Assembly: GCA_903927685.1 (NCBI GenBank)
Contig: CAIYOB010000590.1
Location: 1 to 14,688 of the forward strand
DNA: 14,688 nucleotides
Source of the DNA: an uncultured Planctomycetaceae bacterium
GTDB lineage: Bacteria; Planctomycetota; Planctomycetia; Pirellulales; Pirellulaceae
Direction of reading: 5' to 3'
In this document: positions 1-7,588 of the stretch, in pieces
Layout of the letters: each line of letters starts with the position of its first letter
Position numbering within the stretch: the first letter of the stretch is position 1
Translations under genes and position numbers: made by a program
Notes under the pieces: generated by a model
Told to the model about the DNA's origin: nothing
Seen by the model: only the letters and a program-made list of their open reading frames with translations
The model's database searches: none

Positions 1-2072
1 CCCTGCTGGTTGCGGCGTCCGTCCGCGGCGACTGGGTTGATGAACTGCCTCCGCATCCGCGATTGCTGTTCAACCAGGCGGGGATCGACTCGCTGAAACA
101 GAAGATCCAGCGTGCGCCGTGGAGCGAGGCGTGGGCAGTGCTCCGAACCCGGCTCGACGAACAGGTTGACCGGCCGATCGAGCTGCCCCCACGCGGCGGA
201 AACTGGTCCCACAACTATGTCTGTCCCACGCACGGCGCCCGACTCAAGCTAGGGCGGTCGCTCGGCAATTGGCATTGGGAACACCGCTGCCCCGTGGGGC
301 CGCACATGCTCGAGGGCGATCCCTCGCAAGCCACCTTGGACTTCGACGGCAACGCCATCAGCAGCGTGCACGCCGACTATGCCGGCCAACTCCGCGATCT
401 GGGCCTGGCCTACCAGGTGACCGGCCAGCCGCGATACGCGGAGCGGGCCCGCGACCTCCTGCTGGCCTACGCCGACCGCTACCTGTCCTACCCGTACCAC
501 AACAATCGCGGCCAAATCGTCAAGAGCGGCGGGGGACGCGTCGCCTCTCAGTCGCTCACGGAAGCCAGCTGGCTGGTCCCTGTCGTGCAAGGCGCCGACC
601 TGATCTGGGACACGCTCAGTCCGGATCAGCGGCGGACGGTCGAGTTGCAGCTGTTCCGCCCGGCGCTCGACGAGACGGTGCTCAACCGCTCGACCAAGCC
701 GGTGATCCACAACATCCAGTGCCACCGCAACAGCGCGGTCGGACTGGTGGGCCTGCTGTTGGGCGACCGCCAGCTGATCGAGCATGCCATCGACGGCCCC
801 AGCGGATACTGTGCCAACATGGCCCAGGGCGTGCAAGCGGACGGCGTGTGGTTCGAGGGCGCCTGGGGGTATCACTTCTTTACCATTCGCGGCCTGTGGC
901 CGTTGGCCGAAGCCGCCCGCAACTGTGGACGGGATCTGTACGGGCCGGAGTTCAAGCGACTGTTCGACGCCCCGTTGCATCTGGCGACCCCCGACTTCCG
1001 GCTTCCGGCCTTCAACGACAGCGGCGAGGTCGCCCTCGGGAACTCGGCCAGCTACTACGAACTGGCGTTGGCCCGCTATCAAGATCCGGCCTACGCGGCC
1101 CTGCTGGCCACCGGCCCGCGCGACAGCGAATTGGCCCTTTGGTTTGGGGCCGAGAAGCTCCCGCCCGGCGAGCTTCCCGCCAGCGGCTCCCGGAATGCCG
1201 CGTCGTCCGGTTACGCCATCCTGCAGCGCGGCTCCGGACGCCAGGCCACGTGGCTGTGCCTCAAATACGGTCCGCACGGAGGCGGGCACGGGCACCCGGA
1301 CAAGAACAGCTTTGTCTTGTATGCCCGCGGCCAGACGCTCATGCCCGACTCGGGTTCGCACGCCTACGGCTCGCCATTGCACCGCGGCTGGGATAAGACC
1401 ACGCTGGCGCACAGCACGTTAGTCGTGGACGAGCGGTCGCAGGCCCAGGCGACCGGCAAGTGCCTGGCCTTCGGGGCCGTCGATGACGTCGACTTTGCGA
1501 TGCTCGAGGCCGGGGCGATCTATCCCGGCTTGCGGTTCGTGCGCACGGCAGCCTTGTTGGATGCCAACCTCGTGGTGTTCGTCGACCAGGTCGAAGCCGA
1601 TTCGCCGCATACGCTCGACCTCGCGTGCCATCACAACGGCCGCTGGATCGACCTACCGCCGGGCCAGCCGTTCTCCGGCGCCCGCGGAGGCGGTTATGAC
1701 TTTCTGAATGGGGCGACGAGCCGTTCCGGCAGCGGTGGGACCGAGCTTGCCCTGGAACTGGCCGACGGTTCGCGCAGCCGCCTGATCCTGGCCGGCGGCG
1801 AGGCCACCGAGTGCATCACCGCGACGCGCGTGGGCGCTGACACGGAGCATCGGGTGCCGCTGGCCATCTTCCGCCGCGCGGCCCAGCGGACGGCCTTCGT
1901 CTGGGCCGTGTCCCTCGACGCCACGCCGGTGCAGCTCGACGTCCAATCGCCCACCTCGGCGATGGTCACCACCGTCCAGGTGCATTCCGCCCAACGCGTC
2001 TGGCAGCTGACCGCCGACGCCGGCCAAGGAAAGGTGCTGATTGCCCGTAGCCAGAGCCGCGGAGCCCGGTGA
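1..2072 (+). CDS. Heparinase II/III family polysaccharide lyase (5' end outside window)
   Basis: The frame is open from the first bases and begins inside what looks like the end of a signal peptide (LLVAASVRG), followed by the usual start of the mature family, 'HPRLLFNQAGIDSLKQKI'. The true start is therefore upstream; the TTG at 63 is not it. Visible parts, in order: a 'CPTHG...CPVGPHMLEGD' cysteine/histidine segment (about 231-320), an alpha/alpha-toroid region with 'HNIQCHRNSAVGL' (about 708-747) and 'DGVWFEGAWGYHFF' (about 840-881), then a beta-sandwich heparinase II/III domain with 'GHGHPDKNSF' (about 1285-1313). The Tyr of WGYHFF and the His of GHGHP match the positions of catalytic Tyr/His residues in PL12/PL15/PL17-type lyases. 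The family cleaves uronic-acid polysaccharides by beta-elimination, probably in the periplasm here. The substrate (heparinoid, alginate, other uronan) cannot be told from sequence. A convergent operon follows after 181 bases. Confidence 0.88.
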   Translation, partial: LLVAASVRGDWVDELPPHPRLLFNQAGIDSLKQKIQRAPWSEAWAVLRTRLDEQVDRPIELPPRGGNWSHNYVCPTHGARLKLGRSLGNWHWEHRCPVGPHMLEGDPSQATLDFDGNAISSVHADYAGQLRDLGLAYQVTGQPRYAERARDLLLAYADRYLSYPYHNNRGQIVKSGGGRVASQSLTEASWLVPVVQGADLIWDTLSPDQRRTVELQLFRPALDETVLNRSTKPVIHNIQCHRNSAVGLVGLLLGDRQLIEHAIDGPSGYCANMAQGVQADGVWFEGAWGYHFFTIRGLWPLAEAARNCGRDLYGPEFKRLFDAPLHLATPDFRLPAFNDSGEVALGNSASYYELALARYQDPAYAALLATGPRDSELALWFGAEKLPPGELPASGSRNAASSGYAILQRGSGRQATWLCLKYGPHGGGHGHPDKNSFVLYARGQTLMPDSGSHAYGSPLHRGWDKTTLAHSTLVVDERSQAQATGKCLAFGAVDDVDFAMLEAGAIYPGLRFVRTAALLDANLVVFVDQVEADSPHTLDLACHHNGRWIDLPPGQPFSGARGGGYDFLNGATSRSGSGGTELALELADGSRSRLILAGGEATECITATRVGADTEHRVPLAIFRRAAQRTAFVWAVSLDATPVQLDVQSPTSAMVTTVQVHSAQRVWQLTADAGQGKVLIARSQSRGAR

Positions 2073-2107
2073 CACGTTCCCCGCGGCCTCGATCGGTCGC
2101 GCCATCG

Positions 2108-2128
2108 TAACCCGAAGCGTTAGCGAGG
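2108..2128. repeat. Planctomycete-type interspersed repeat core
   Basis: The core reads taacccgaagcgttagcga followed by gg. In one plus-strand frame it translates to 'VTRSVSED', the kind of spurious peptide ('RSVSEG') often seen in mis-annotated planctomycete proteins. I recall this element as common in intergenic DNA of Pirellulales-like genomes. It lies 35 bases after the lyase stop, in the gap between convergent genes. Only one copy is seen in this window. Confidence 0.55.
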
Positions 2129-2158
2129 ATCATCCGTTCGACCTTCCGCGCTTACGCA

Positions 2159-2194
2159 GCGAGCCCCCAGAGCCCAAAGAAACTGGGGGCTCGC
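2159..2194. terminator. 12-bp hairpin between convergent genes
   Basis: A perfect inverted repeat: left arm GCGAGCCCCCAG at 2159-2170, right arm CTGGGGGCTCGC at 2183-2194, with an A-rich 12-base loop. It sits between the stops of the lyase (2072, plus) and the transglutaminase-like gene (2254, minus) and could terminate transcription from both sides. There is no T-run, so classical intrinsic termination is uncertain. The right arm can also pair with CCCCCAGTT at 2230-2238. Confidence 0.55.
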
Positions 2195-2253
2195 CACTCG
2201 TACCTCGCGGCTCGACCCCAGGCACCCAACCCCCAGTTGATCTACCGGCCGTT

Positions 2254-3516
2254 TCAGCGGCCGACGTCCTCCGGTTCAACGGCCTCACCTTCGGCCGTCG
2301 CCGCCGCCTCACGCAACCGCTGGGCCTCGGCGCGAATCGCGATTTGCGGGTCAACCGGCGGCCCGATCACGACGCGGTCGTACTTCGCCTGGACGTCGGG
2401 CAGGGCGGACTGGCGAGCCAAGGCGAGGACCTTTTGCACGTCCAGGTGCGGATTGCCGGGCGAAGTCTGGTCCCGCACGCCCTGGACGGCAAACAGCGGG
2501 AGCCACAGGAAGTGGCCGGCGTGACTCAAGGCGCGGCCGCCGACGATTTTGCCTTGCGGGTCCAGTTCCAGGTAGTAGCGGATCGACAGCGAGCGGCTTT
2601 GCTGCCCTTGACGCTCGCCCGTGTCCGGATTGGTCTGGCGGACGGAATCCGTCCCGTACCAGGTGTAGGTGATCTTCGTCACCAGTTCCTTGTAGGCGAT
2701 ATCACCGTGGCGGCCGGCGTCCCGGATCGAAGTCACTTGGTATTCGTAGATCGGGTTGTTCCAGGCTTCGCGGCCTTTGGTCCGGTCGATGCCGATCGGA
2801 TAGCCGGCCTGGCCGATGTAGTTCGTCAGGGCCAGGTGGAACGTGCCCATATTCGGCCCGCCGCTGGAGGAACTGGCCGGCGCGACGTACAGGTAGCTGT
2901 CCTGGCGCGTGCGGTTGTAGATGGCGCTCAGCAGAGTCTTGATGTCCGCCGGTTGAAAGACGACGCCGGGCCGTCCGCCCACCGCGGCGGCATCCACGGC
3001 CCGGAAGGGCTCCGGGTGCCGGATGGTCGAGGCGGTGAAGCCGCTGCAGTAGCCTTCCCACGCTTCGGTGTCGGAATACGTGCGAGCGCGCGAACGTCCG
3101 AACAATCCCCCGCGGCGGACTTCCGTCCGCGACTTGCGGCGGCGATCGTACGACTCGGCCAGGCTCTGGCCGGCGTGGAACGCCTGGTCGTACTTGCCCA
3201 GCACCGTGCCTGTCGAGCTGCGCGCCGCCGCCAGCCCGCCGGCCCGCTCGGGATAGATGGCCGCCGAGTACGGGATTCGCCAAGCATCCACCTTGGCAGC
3301 CGTCTTCAGCCGGGCGAATTCCGTCTCGTAGACCAGCTTCTGCTCTTGGAAATAATGATTGAACAGCGACTCCTGCTCGTCGCGTTCGCTGGCTGCCGGT
3401 TCGCCGCGGACCAGTCTCGGGCGGATGTTGCTCTCCGCCTGGACGGACGCGGCGGCCAAGAGGGCGGCCATTCCAATCCCTATCGAAAGCCAATTCCTGC
3501 AGTGCCTCATGCACAT
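2254..3516 (-). CDS. Secreted transglutaminase-elicitor-like protein
   Basis: A 420-residue protein with a signal peptide (hydrophobic core about residues 9-25, likely cleavage after SVQA). The body resembles the transglutaminase elicitor family first described for the Phytophthora GP42 elicitor and also found in bacteria: 'WEGYCSGFTAS' (candidate nucleophile Cys157), 'ADIKTLLSAIY' (190-200), 'NMGTFHLALTNYIG' (candidate His227), 'IGID' (candidate Asp244) followed by 'EAWNNPIYEYQV', and 'YYLELDPQGKIVGG...FLWLP' (about 315-340). The Cys/His/Asp order fits a papain-like transglutaminase fold that crosslinks or hydrolyses glutamine side chains. Function in bacteria is unknown to me. The C-terminal tail (about 395-420) is low complexity. 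AGGAG lies 3 bases before the ATG at 3516 and 9 before an in-frame ATG at 3510, so translation may begin at the latter. It is the last gene of a minus-strand operon, 19 bases after the oxidoreductase stop. Confidence 0.7.
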   Translation of the reverse strand: MCMRHCRNWLSIGIGMAALLAAASVQAESNIRPRLVRGEPAASERDEQESLFNHYFQEQKLVYETEFARLKTAAKVDAWRIPYSAAIYPERAGGLAAARSSTGTVLGKYDQAFHAGQSLAESYDRRRKSRTEVRRGGLFGRSRARTYSDTEAWEGYCSGFTASTIRHPEPFRAVDAAAVGGRPGVVFQPADIKTLLSAIYNRTRQDSYLYVAPASSSSGGPNMGTFHLALTNYIGQAGYPIGIDRTKGREAWNNPIYEYQVTSIRDAGRHGDIAYKELVTKITYTWYGTDSVRQTNPDTGERQGQQSRSLSIRYYLELDPQGKIVGGRALSHAGHFLWLPLFAVQGVRDQTSPGNPHLDVQKVLALARQSALPDVQAKYDRVVIGPPVDPQIAIRAEAQRLREAAATAEGEAVEPEDVGR

Positions 3517-3535
3517 GTGCTCCTGCCTGTCACGG

Positions 3536-4942
3536 TCATGACCCGAGCGACCAGCCGTTCTGGTACGCTGCTTTCACCTCTTCGTTGGCGGCCGCATCGT
3601 TGCTGAACCGCATGGCTTGGGCGTCGTACTCGAGACGCTTGCTGCTGCGAATGGCGATGTTGCCCAACAGGACGAACTCGGTCAGCAGCCCGGCCCAGGG
3701 GAAATGGCAACCAGCCGGTCCGCCGCCTCGGACGGCCTCGTACCACTCGCCCCAGGTGCCCGGCCGCCGCGGCAAGGTCTTGGGCACGGCCTCCGACTTT
3801 TTCGCCCGGTCGTCGCCCAGGATCTCGGCGCCCAGCATCTTCCCCTCGTCACCGATGTACAGCTCGCCGCTGTCCGGCAGCCCGCGGCCTTTCAACTCAG
3901 GCGGCACCGGCGGCATGATGCCGCCGTCGTACCACACCAGACGCACCGGCGGCATTTCCTCGCGAGCCGGGAAATCGTAGGTCACGACCGATGCCAGGGG
4001 GGCCGTTTCGGCAAACACCTGGGTCGCAGACGCCGAGACGGCGGTGGGGTAGCTCAGCTTCAGCGCGCGATACGGCGTGTTCACGTGGTGGCAGCCCATA
4101 TCGCCCAAGGCCCCCGTGCCGAAATCCCACCAGCCGCGGAAGTTCCACGGGTGATACACAGCCGAACGCGGGCGTCCCGCCTTGACCTGGGCGAGGGCCA
4201 AGTGCCCCTCGGGCCAGTCCGCGACGAACGGCCGCATGGGGGCCGGGCCGATCCACAGGTTCCAATCCAGGGACTCGGGCACCGGATCCTGGCCCGGCGG
4301 ACGCTGCATGCCCTGCGGCCACAAAGGCCGGTTCGACCAGATGTGGACTTCGCGCACCGCCCCAATCGCTCCCGCCCAGATCAGTTCGCAGGTCCGGCAG
4401 GCCCGGTCGCTGGTGTTGGGCGACGCCGTCACTTGCGTGGCGACTCCGGCTTCCCGCGCCGCCTGGATCACGACCCGGTTCTCCTCAATGGTCCGCGTCA
4501 GCGGTTTGACACAGCAGACGTGCTTCTTCTGGCGGATCGCCGCCAGTGTGACGAGCGCGTGCGTGTGATCGGGGGTGCCGCAGTAGACGGCGTCGATCTG
4601 GGGGCCTTCGGCGTCCAGCAGTTCCCGAAAGTCGCGATACCGCCGCGCCTGGGGCCAGCGGTCAAAGGCCTTCCGGGCGTACACGTCGTCCACATCGCAC
4701 AGCGCCGCGACGTGAAAGCCGGCACTCTCGCACGCCTGCAGCTGTCCGAATCCGACGCCGCCCACGCCGACGCCGGCCAGCACGGGCTGGTCGCTGGGCG
4801 CCGCGTGGCCTGCGCCACCCAAGACGTGGCGGGGCACGAGGGCGACGGTCGCCATTGCCGCGACTGCGCCCAACGCCTCGCGCCGGGTGAACTGCGATTT
4901 GAGTGACCTCCGGTTGCTTGTGTCGGGCCGAAAGAACGTCAT
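3536..4942 (-). CDS. Gfo/Idh/MocA family oxidoreductase with Tat-type signal
   Basis: A 468-residue protein. The start at 4942 is chosen because AGGAGG lies seven bases upstream and because residues 1-45 form a twin-arginine-type leader: 'FTRREALG', a hydrophobic stretch 'AVAAMATVALV', then 'PRHVLGG'. The open frame extends further upstream to 5191, but that part overlaps the preceding gene and has no protein-like content. A Rossmann motif GVGVGGVGFG (57-66) follows, then 'DAVYCGTPDHTHA' (117-129) and 'VKPLTR' (145-150), where the family usually has EKP; the lysine (146) is kept but the glutamate is valine. The C-terminal half has 'HPWNFRGWWDFGTGALGDMG' (264-283), typical of the large exported planctomycete members. 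The family carries out NAD(P)-dependent oxidation or reduction of sugars or cyclitols; some members are redox-neutral glycosidases. The substrate is not predictable. Confidence 0.88.
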   Translation of the reverse strand: MTFFRPDTSNRRSLKSQFTRREALGAVAAMATVALVPRHVLGGAGHAAPSDQPVLAGVGVGGVGFGQLQACESAGFHVAALCDVDDVYARKAFDRWPQARRYRDFRELLDAEGPQIDAVYCGTPDHTHALVTLAAIRQKKHVCCVKPLTRTIEENRVVIQAAREAGVATQVTASPNTSDRACRTCELIWAGAIGAVREVHIWSNRPLWPQGMQRPPGQDPVPESLDWNLWIGPAPMRPFVADWPEGHLALAQVKAGRPRSAVYHPWNFRGWWDFGTGALGDMGCHHVNTPYRALKLSYPTAVSASATQVFAETAPLASVVTYDFPAREEMPPVRLVWYDGGIMPPVPPELKGRGLPDSGELYIGDEGKMLGAEILGDDRAKKSEAVPKTLPRRPGTWGEWYEAVRGGGPAGCHFPWAGLLTEFVLLGNIAIRSSKRLEYDAQAMRFSNDAAANEEVKAAYQNGWSLGS

Positions 4943-5673
4943 CGTTCTACCTCCTGGATCGGTGCGGGGGGAAGGCCATTGTCCTGAGCCCAGCCGGCTG
5001 CTGGCGGAGCCGCCGGCCAGAGCCAACGCGCCAAGCCGGCCAGCACCAACGGCAAGGCGATCGAGGCGGCGATCGCCACGGGCAACGGAACGTGCTCGCC
5101 CAGCGCCGCATATGTGCTGGCGATGCCCAGGTTGCTCAGCCCCACGGCGGTCAAGAAACGTGGCCACGCCAGCCGCGTCGTCCCCATCCACAGCACGCTG
5201 GCCTCGGCCAGCACGGGGACGGGGCGGGTCAGGACCAGCACGAACACGCCCCAGCGCCCAGCCAAGTCGTCCGTGCGGGCCAGAGCCTGATCACTGGACA
5301 GGCGGCGGGCCAGGGGCCGGCCGAAAACGCGGACCAGGCCAAAGGCGCCTACCGCGCCGGCCGTCATTCCAGACCAGGCCACCGCGGTCCCGCTCCAGAA
5401 GCCCAGGGCCCGCCCGGCAAACGTCGTGACGATGCTGGAGGGGACGGGCAACAGGATATCGCCGGCCAACAGACCAAAGACCGCCGCCGCGATCGTGACG
5501 GGGGACAGATCCAGACGCAACCAGTCGGTGATGCGGGCCTCCAGCCGGTCCCCAAAGATCAGGAAGGGAACGATCGGAATGGCCAGCAAGGCGGCCAGGA
5601 ACAGCAAGGGGCGAACAAAGCCGTGGCTGGGCGCGTCGGTGGCCATCGCTCGTCCGGGGTTCGGGTTACGCAT
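4939..5673 (-). CDS. VTT-domain (DedA/TVP38-like) inner membrane protein
   Basis: A 244-residue, strongly hydrophobic protein with membrane segments at about residues 20-40, 57-75, 92-117, 141-160 and 196-220. The reentrant VTT/SNARE-associated signature is clear: 'GDILLPVPSSIVTTFAGRALG' broken as GDILLPVPSS (71-80) plus IVTTFAGRALG (81-91), and 'TRPVPVLAEASVLWMG' (149-164). Family members are linked to lipid scrambling and polyprenyl-phosphate recycling; the role of this one is unknown. The start is not firm: ATG at 5673 has no clear ribosome-binding site, and an ATG at 5646 would remove nine polar residues. The stop overlaps the start of the next gene as ATGA, so translation of the two is probably coupled. 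Confidence 0.82.
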   Translation of the reverse strand: MRNPNPGRAMATDAPSHGFVRPLLFLAALLAIPIVPFLIFGDRLEARITDWLRLDLSPVTIAAAVFGLLAGDILLPVPSSIVTTFAGRALGFWSGTAVAWSGMTAGAVGAFGLVRVFGRPLARRLSSDQALARTDDLAGRWGVFVLVLTRPVPVLAEASVLWMGTTRLAWPRFLTAVGLSNLGIASTYAALGEHVPLPVAIAASIALPLVLAGLARWLWPAAPPAAGWAQDNGLPPAPIQEVER

Positions 5674-5721
5674 GATCGCCGGTCAGTGTACCATCAGGCA
5701 CCCCGAGTGGGCCACAGGGGA

Positions 5722-5750
5722 TTGATCAAAACCGGCCGTTCGGGTACAGA
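5722..5750 (+). promoter_or_regulatory. Possible promoter of the dhaK operon
   Basis: In the 123-base divergent gap (5674-5796), TTGATC at 5722-5727 is separated by exactly 17 bases from TACAGA at 5745-5750, about 47 bases before the dhaK start. The -35 box matches TTGACA at four of six positions and the -10 at only three. The -35 lies in an 8-base palindrome, TTGATCAA (5722-5729), which could equally be an operator half. Weak evidence. Confidence 0.25.
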
Positions 5751-5796
5751 GATGGACTTTCCGTTCGCGTCCATGCCGACCACGAGGAGACTGTCG

Positions 5797-6795
5797 ATGC
5801 CGATGAAAAAATTCATCAATGCCCCGGAGAACCTGACCGTCGAGTTGCTGGAAGGGTTCGCCCTGGCGTACGGTCACAAGATCAAGCTGCAGGGCAAGAC
5901 CGTGTTGCGGGCCACGCCGAAAAGCGGCGACAAGGTGGCGGTGGTGACGCTGGGCGGAGCCGGGCACGAGCCGGCGCTCAGCGGGTTCGTCGGCCCGGGC
6001 ATGCTGGATGCCAGCGTGGTGGGCGATATCTTCGCCGCTCCCGGCGCCCCGGCCGTTTTGGCCGCTCTGCAAGCGATGGCCCGCCCAGCCGGCACGCTGC
6101 TGGTGATCCTGAATCATGCGGGCGACGTCATGGCTGGCGATCTGGCCTTCGAGATGGCGACCCAGCAGGGCCTCAACGTCCAGAAGATCCTCACGCACGA
6201 GGATATTTCGGCGGGCAGAGACGCGCCGCTGGAAAACCGCCGCGGCCTGGTTGGCTGTATCCCGTTGTACAAGATCGCCGGCGCGGCGGCCGAAGCCGGC
6301 AAGAGCCTGGACGAAGTGCTCGCGATCGCCGAGCGTTTTAATCAGAACATGCGGACGTTGGCCGTCGCTGTGACCTCGGCGACGCACCCGGCCAGCGGCG
6401 GCGTGATCGGCCAGATCGCCGACGACGAGATGGAAGTCGGGATGGGCCAGCACGGCGAGGGCGGCGGCGGCGTGATGAAACTGGCTAGCGCCGATGAGAC
6501 CGCCAAGATCATGCTGGACAAGCTGTTGGACACGCTGCCCGTCCAAGCCGGCGACCGACTGCTGGTCGTCGTCAACGGCTCGGGCGCGACGACGCTGATG
6601 GAACAGTACCTGATCCTGCGGGCCGTGAACAAGCTGCTGGACGCACGCGGGCTGGTCCTCGCGCGCTCGCTGGTCGGCGAATTCCTGACGGTCCAGGAGA
6701 TGGGCGGCTTCCAGCTGTGCATCGCCAAACTGGACGATGAACTGATCGGACTGTACGATGCGGCTTGCGATACGCCGAGCCTGACGGTCCGGTAA
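5797..6795 (+). CDS. dhaK: Dihydroxyacetone kinase subunit DhaK-like
   Basis: A 332-residue protein, the usual DhaK length. It opens with 'MKKFINAPENLTVELLEGF', the standard family start, and AGGAG lies seven bases before the ATG at 5797; a second ATG at 5803 is possible. Against Escherichia coli DhaK the key residues are in register with an offset of one: His57 in GHEP (E. coli His56), Asp110 in HAGD (Asp109) and His219 in MGQHGEG (His218, which binds the carbonyl carbon of dihydroxyacetone). DhaK binds a short keto sugar for phosphorylation by DhaL. It is the first gene of a plus-strand operon, with DhaL 80 bases downstream. No DhaM phosphotransferase subunit is visible, so ATP may be the donor. 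Given the LsrF-like neighbour, the substrate may not be dihydroxyacetone; erythrulose-type or pentanedione-type ketones are alternatives. Confidence 0.9.
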   Translation: MPMKKFINAPENLTVELLEGFALAYGHKIKLQGKTVLRATPKSGDKVAVVTLGGAGHEPALSGFVGPGMLDASVVGDIFAAPGAPAVLAALQAMARPAGTLLVILNHAGDVMAGDLAFEMATQQGLNVQKILTHEDISAGRDAPLENRRGLVGCIPLYKIAGAAAEAGKSLDEVLAIAERFNQNMRTLAVAVTSATHPASGGVIGQIADDEMEVGMGQHGEGGGGVMKLASADETAKIMLDKLLDTLPVQAGDRLLVVVNGSGATTLMEQYLILRAVNKLLDARGLVLARSLVGEFLTVQEMGGFQLCIAKLDDELIGLYDAACDTPSLTVR

Positions 6796-6810
6796 CTCGG
6801 TGGCAAAATA

Positions 6811-6838
6811 GCTCCCTTGCCCCGGTACGCCGGGGAGC
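6811..6838 (+). repeat. Hairpin between dhaK and dhaL
   Basis: CCCCGG (6820-6825) and CCGGGG (6830-6835) form a perfect 6-bp stem around a TACG loop. GCTCCC (6811-6816) and GGGAGC (6833-6838) offer a competing outer pairing. It sits 24 bases after the dhaK stop, in the only sizeable gap of the operon, and has no following T-run. It may be a processing or mRNA-stability element setting DhaK:DhaL ratios. This is inferred from base pairing alone. Confidence 0.35.
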
Positions 6839-6875
6839 GGGTCGGGATGAGGGGCGAGAAGAGGGAAAGAAAGCG

Positions 6876-7559
6876 ATGGCGAACACCGTCGATTATCCGG
6901 GATTGGTCCAGGTGTTGCGGGCGGCAGCCGCGCGGGTCAAGGCCGGCGCTGCCGAACTGGGAAAACTCGATTCGGCCGTCGGCGACGGGGATCATGGGAT
7001 CGCCATGACCCGGGCCATGGAGGCGCTCGAGAAAGGCATCGACAGCTGCCAAACCCCGAGCGGCAAAGCCCTGTTGCAGGGCGTCGGGTGGTCGGTGATG
7101 AGTATCGACGCCGGCGCGACGGGCCCGCTGATGGGCTCGCTGCTGATGGGCATGGTCGGGCCGGCCGGGGAAGCCTCCGAGTTTGATGCCTCGCGACTGG
7201 CGTCGATGTTCGCAGCGGGCTTGACCAAGATGCGGGCTGTCAGCAAGGCGTCGCTCGGCGACAAGACCATGCTGGACGCGTTGGTCCCGGCAGTCGAGGC
7301 CCTGCAGGCGGCGGCCGACGGCGGCGATTCCGTCGCGGCGGCGCTGACCAAGGCGGCCGCCGCGGCCCAGGCCGGCGCGGAAGCGACGAAAACCCTGGTG
7401 GCAAAATTCGGCAAAGCTCGGAATCTGGGCGACCGCAGCCTGGGGCACCAGGACCCCGGGGCGACGTCGATCGCGCTGTTTTTCCAGGGATTGGCCGAAG
7501 GAGCTGCGGCCGTGGCCGGGCTGACGAACGGCTTGAAACCACGGTTGAACGGCAAGTAG
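6876..7559 (+). CDS. dhaL: Dihydroxyacetone kinase subunit DhaL-like (nucleotide-binding)
   Basis: A 227-residue protein. The start at 6876 is preferred because a purine-rich GAGGGAAAGAAAG lies upstream and the protein then begins at a normal family position; the open frame upstream is not DhaL-like. The Mg-ADP site is intact: 'LDSAVGDGDHG' with Asp32, Asp37 and Asp39 matching E. coli DhaL Asp30/35/37, then 'GATGPLMGSLLMG' (80-92), 'GDKTMLDALVPA' (128-139) and 'LGDRSLGHQDPGATS' (184-198). DhaL transfers phosphate to the ketone held by DhaK. It lies between dhaK and the LsrF-like gene (29-base gap), with which it is surely co-transcribed. Whether it takes phosphate from free ATP or keeps a permanently bound ADP, as in PTS-linked enzymes, cannot be decided here. 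Confidence 0.9.
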   Translation: MANTVDYPGLVQVLRAAAARVKAGAAELGKLDSAVGDGDHGIAMTRAMEALEKGIDSCQTPSGKALLQGVGWSVMSIDAGATGPLMGSLLMGMVGPAGEASEFDASRLASMFAAGLTKMRAVSKASLGDKTMLDALVPAVEALQAAADGGDSVAAALTKAAAAAQAGAEATKTLVAKFGKARNLGDRSLGHQDPGATSIALFFQGLAEGAAAVAGLTNGLKPRLNGK

Positions 7560-7588
7560 AACACGAACTTCAGAAAGGACTTTTTTCG

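Noticed and set aside
2041..3606. Plus-strand open frame of 521 codons across the convergent gap
   Set aside because: Antisense to the transglutaminase-like gene. Its start is the tail of the lyase gene plus the intergenic repeat ('VTRSVSED'), a well-known source of false proteins.
4943..5191. In-frame N-terminal extension of the oxidoreductase
   Set aside because: It overlaps the VTT gene in another frame, and the Tat leader begins right at the ATG at 4942 with AGGAGG upstream.
4903..5796. In-frame extension of dhaK by nearly 300 codons upstream
   Set aside because: It runs antisense through the VTT gene, is low complexity in Gln, Gly and Arg, and the real start at 5797 has a good ribosome-binding site and the family's normal N-terminus.
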